Source: Candidatus Cloacimonadota bacterium (GTDB lineage: Bacteria; Cloacimonadota; Cloacimonadia; JGIOTU-2; B8-G9). Taken from it: a DNA stretch of 14,805 nt. Under the pieces are notes generated by a model. It saw nothing but the letters and a program-made list of their open reading frames with translations, was not told the origin of the DNA and did no database searches. Shown here piece by piece: positions 13,177 through 14,805 of this stretch. The DNA lies in contig QMNM01000007.1 of assembly GCA_003647765.1 (NCBI GenBank), positions 1 through 14,805 of the forward strand, written 5' to 3'. Both the position numbers and the translations under genes were made by a program. Position 1 is the stretch's first letter. Every line of letters begins with the position of its first letter.

Positions 13177-14565
13177 ATGAAAAAAGTAGTTAAAAAAACA
13201 AAAAATCACTTGATGGAATTGATGGAGAATCAGGCAATTAAATTTGTTGTAAATTCCTCAGATAAGAATTTTATCAGGGAAATAGAAATTGTAAAAAAAA
13301 TAGCATCGATTCTTGGAGTAACGAAGAAAGGCAAAGAAGAATTTGACTATTTTAAAAAATTGGTTGAAGCGAAACATCCCGTTAAAAGGTTGATAAAAAG
13401 AATAAATGACGAATTAAATCCACATTGCAGAAATCTGCTTTTTAAGAATATATTTTTAAAATCATTATACTGGAAGAAAAAGAAGAACAAATTTGCCAAA
13501 AGAGAAGGTTTTAAAGGTCCTACAAACATAGTGGTTAGCCCGACAATGAAATGTAATCTCCGCTGTGATGGATGCTGGGCTGGAAAATTCCAAAAAGTTC
13601 CTGACCTTGAAATGTGCTTGTTAGAAAGAATTGTTGAAGAAGTAAGAGAGATGGGTGTCAACTTTATTACAATTACTGGTGGAGAACCATTTATCAGAAC
13701 AGACCTTTTTAATCTTTATGAAAAATATCCTGATGTATATTTTCAGATTTATACAAATGCGACACTGATAAATGAAGAAGTAGCAAAAAAACTTGGTGAG
13801 ATAGGTAATGCTGCTGTGATGATAAGTGTAGAGGGTGGGGAAGAAAAAACTGATGCAAGACGAGGAAATGGTGTTTATAGAAAGGGAGTGAAGGCAATGA
13901 ATAATCTGAAAAAGGAAGGGGTCCCTTTTGGTTTTTCAGTGGTCGCTACACGCTACAATGTAGAGGAAATAACTTCTGATGAATTTATTGATGATCTAAT
14001 TGAAAAAGGGTGTTTGAATGGATGGTATTTTCAATATATCCCTATTGGTAGAAATCCTGATACTTCTTTAATGTTGACACCTGAGCAGAGAGATTATATG
14101 AGAAAAAGAGTTTATAAAATAAGGAATACAAAACCAATATTTCTTGCTGATTTCTGGAATGATGGTCCATTAATGAATGGTTGTATGGCTGGAGGAAAAT
14201 CATATTTACATATAAACCCACTTGGTGATATTGAACCCTGTGCTTTTGCCCAGTTTGCCATTGATAATATTAGAAATAAAACGATAACCGAGGCACTAAA
14301 ATCACCATTTTTTAAGGCAATAAGAGAAGGAATTCCATACGATGGAAATCTTCTTCGTCCCTGTATGGTGGTTGACAGACCTGAAATTTTACGGGACCAT
14401 GTAAAAAGATTTGGTGCCCATCCAACATATCCAGGGGGAGATTGCCTTCTTTCATCACCAATAAAAGATGAATTGGATAAATATGCTAAAGGAGTAAAGA
14501 AAATATATGATAAAGCATGGCAGGAACGCGATTGGATAACTCTTTTTACTACTGATTATTTATAA
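13177..14565 (+). CDS. Radical SAM protein with SPASM-like C-terminal cysteines
   Basis: The 462-residue protein has the 4Fe-4S motif CNLRCDGC (Cys126, Cys130, Cys133), the AdoMet-contact GGEP (168-171) and a TIM-barrel pattern with IYTNATLI and MISVEG strands. After the barrel come Cys336, HINPLGDIEPCAF (Cys355), Cys396 and Cys423, which could hold an auxiliary cluster as in SPASM or twitch domains. A lysine-rich helical extension of about 110 residues precedes the core. The reaction is unknown; relatives modify peptides or lipids. The ATG has AAGGA eight bases upstream, 28 bases after the GNAT-like gene, so the two are probably co-transcribed. Its stop overlaps the start of the next short frame by one base. 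Confidence 0.9.
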   Translation: MKKVVKKTKNHLMELMENQAIKFVVNSSDKNFIREIEIVKKIASILGVTKKGKEEFDYFKKLVEAKHPVKRLIKRINDELNPHCRNLLFKNIFLKSLYWKKKKNKFAKREGFKGPTNIVVSPTMKCNLRCDGCWAGKFQKVPDLEMCLLERIVEEVREMGVNFITITGGEPFIRTDLFNLYEKYPDVYFQIYTNATLINEEVAKKLGEIGNAAVMISVEGGEEKTDARRGNGVYRKGVKAMNNLKKEGVPFGFSVVATRYNVEEITSDEFIDDLIEKGCLNGWYFQYIPIGRNPDTSLMLTPEQRDYMRKRVYKIRNTKPIFLADFWNDGPLMNGCMAGGKSYLHINPLGDIEPCAFAQFAIDNIRNKTITEALKSPFFKAIREGIPYDGNLLRPCMVVDRPEILRDHVKRFGAHPTYPGGDCLLSSPIKDELDKYAKGVKKIYDKAWQERDWITLFTTDYL

Positions 14566-14690
14566 TGAAGAAATTTATCTCCCTTTCATTTTTCGGCATA
14601 GCAATGGAATTCCTTGAGGCAGCGGTTGTTGTTTATTTAAGAGAAATCATTGCCCAAATTAGTGAATTAATATGCTACGAAATTTCATAA
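14565..14690 (+). pseudogene. Truncated N-terminus of an integral membrane protein (41 codons)
   Basis: The frame starts with an ATG overlapping the radical SAM stop (TAATG), the arrangement of a translationally coupled gene. It reads MKKFISLSFFGIAMEFLEAA then VVVYLRE, a hydrophobic segment that resembles, from memory, the first helix of an uncharacterised polytopic membrane family with an EAAVVVYLR motif. After about residue 27 the family pattern stops, and 14 unrelated residues lead to a TAA inside the next gene. Most of the gene seems to have been deleted. It could instead be a genuine 41-residue single-span membrane peptide. Confidence 0.5.
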
Positions 14691-14805
14691 AATTTATAAT
14701 AAGAGGAGTTGCCGGAGCAATTGTTGATACATTAGTGTTATGGATACTTACAACACTTTTTTTTCATTCCTATTTCACAAAATATATATTATCTCCGGCA
14801 ATCTC
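14672..14805 (+). CDS. GtrA-like membrane protein, 3'-truncated by the window edge
   Basis: Only the first 44 codons are present: MLRNFIKFIIRGVAGAIVDT then LVLWILTTLFFHSYF. The FIKF...GxxGAxxD start and the first hydrophobic helix match GtrA-like four-helix membrane proteins, which often assist in moving polyprenyl-linked sugars across the membrane. The function here is unknown. The start lies 19 bases inside the preceding remnant frame and has only a poor ribosome site (AGTGA), so its expression may depend on coupling to the upstream frame. Confidence 0.7.
   Translation, partial: MLRNFIKFIIRGVAGAIVDTLVLWILTTLFFHSYFTKYILSPAI

Noticed and set aside
13347-13661. 104-codon minus-strand open frame inside the radical SAM gene
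   Set aside because: It is antisense to a well-supported conserved gene, with no ribosome site and no recognisable motif.

Overview
The window is AT-rich bacterial DNA read with the standard bacterial code (TAA, TAG and TGA all act as stops). It carries a GH57 glycoside hydrolase, an rpsO-pnp pair, a cyclic-2,3-diphosphoglycerate-synthetase-type GTPase, a lone PmbA/TldE homologue and many short intergenic repeats. This mix suggests an uncultured anaerobe, perhaps from Cloacimonadota or a nearby FCB or candidate lineage. That placement is inference from gene content only and is weak.

Layout. The left edge (1-1140, plus strand) is the 3' part of a GH57 gene. It converges on a long run of minus-strand genes. 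Read in the direction of transcription from the right, these are a PmbA/TldE homologue (11006-9672), a carbon-nitrogen hydrolase (9569-8748), a two-domain GTPase (8636-7329), a restriction-modification pair (methyltransferase 7242-6007, nuclease 6005-5280), a metallo-beta-lactamase-fold hydrolase (5063-4416), ribosomal protein S15 (4021-3752) and PNPase (3463-1361). From 11346 rightwards the plus strand carries a TetR regulator, a GNAT-like protein, a radical SAM protein, a 41-codon remnant that looks like the start of a membrane protein, and the 5' end of a GtrA-like gene that runs off the right edge.

How the genes fit together. rpsO and pnp form the classic translation/RNA-decay pair, but their 288-bp spacer holds dispersed repeat material. 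The restriction-modification pair is compact, with one base between stop and start, and is bounded upstream by a strong perfect hairpin and downstream by a short orphan coding fragment, as expected for an inserted module. The nuclease is the most unusual protein here: three four-cysteine zinc ribbons lie between the catalytic Asp and the QxK motif of a PD-(D/E)XK core. The methyltransferase also has a Cys4 ribbon. The TetR gene has a clear sigma70-type promoter followed by a direct-repeat candidate operator, and probably controls the GNAT and radical SAM genes behind it.

Repeats. Most intergenic spaces contain one of several short repeat types: a CCACAGAGACACAGAG-type element (inverted copies flank pnp and tetR), a GCGT heptad array, an octamer array directly behind pmbA, an AAAGATT array directly behind the GH57 gene, and a MITE-like hairpin element upstream of rpsO. 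I found no tRNA, rRNA, CRISPR array or transposase gene.
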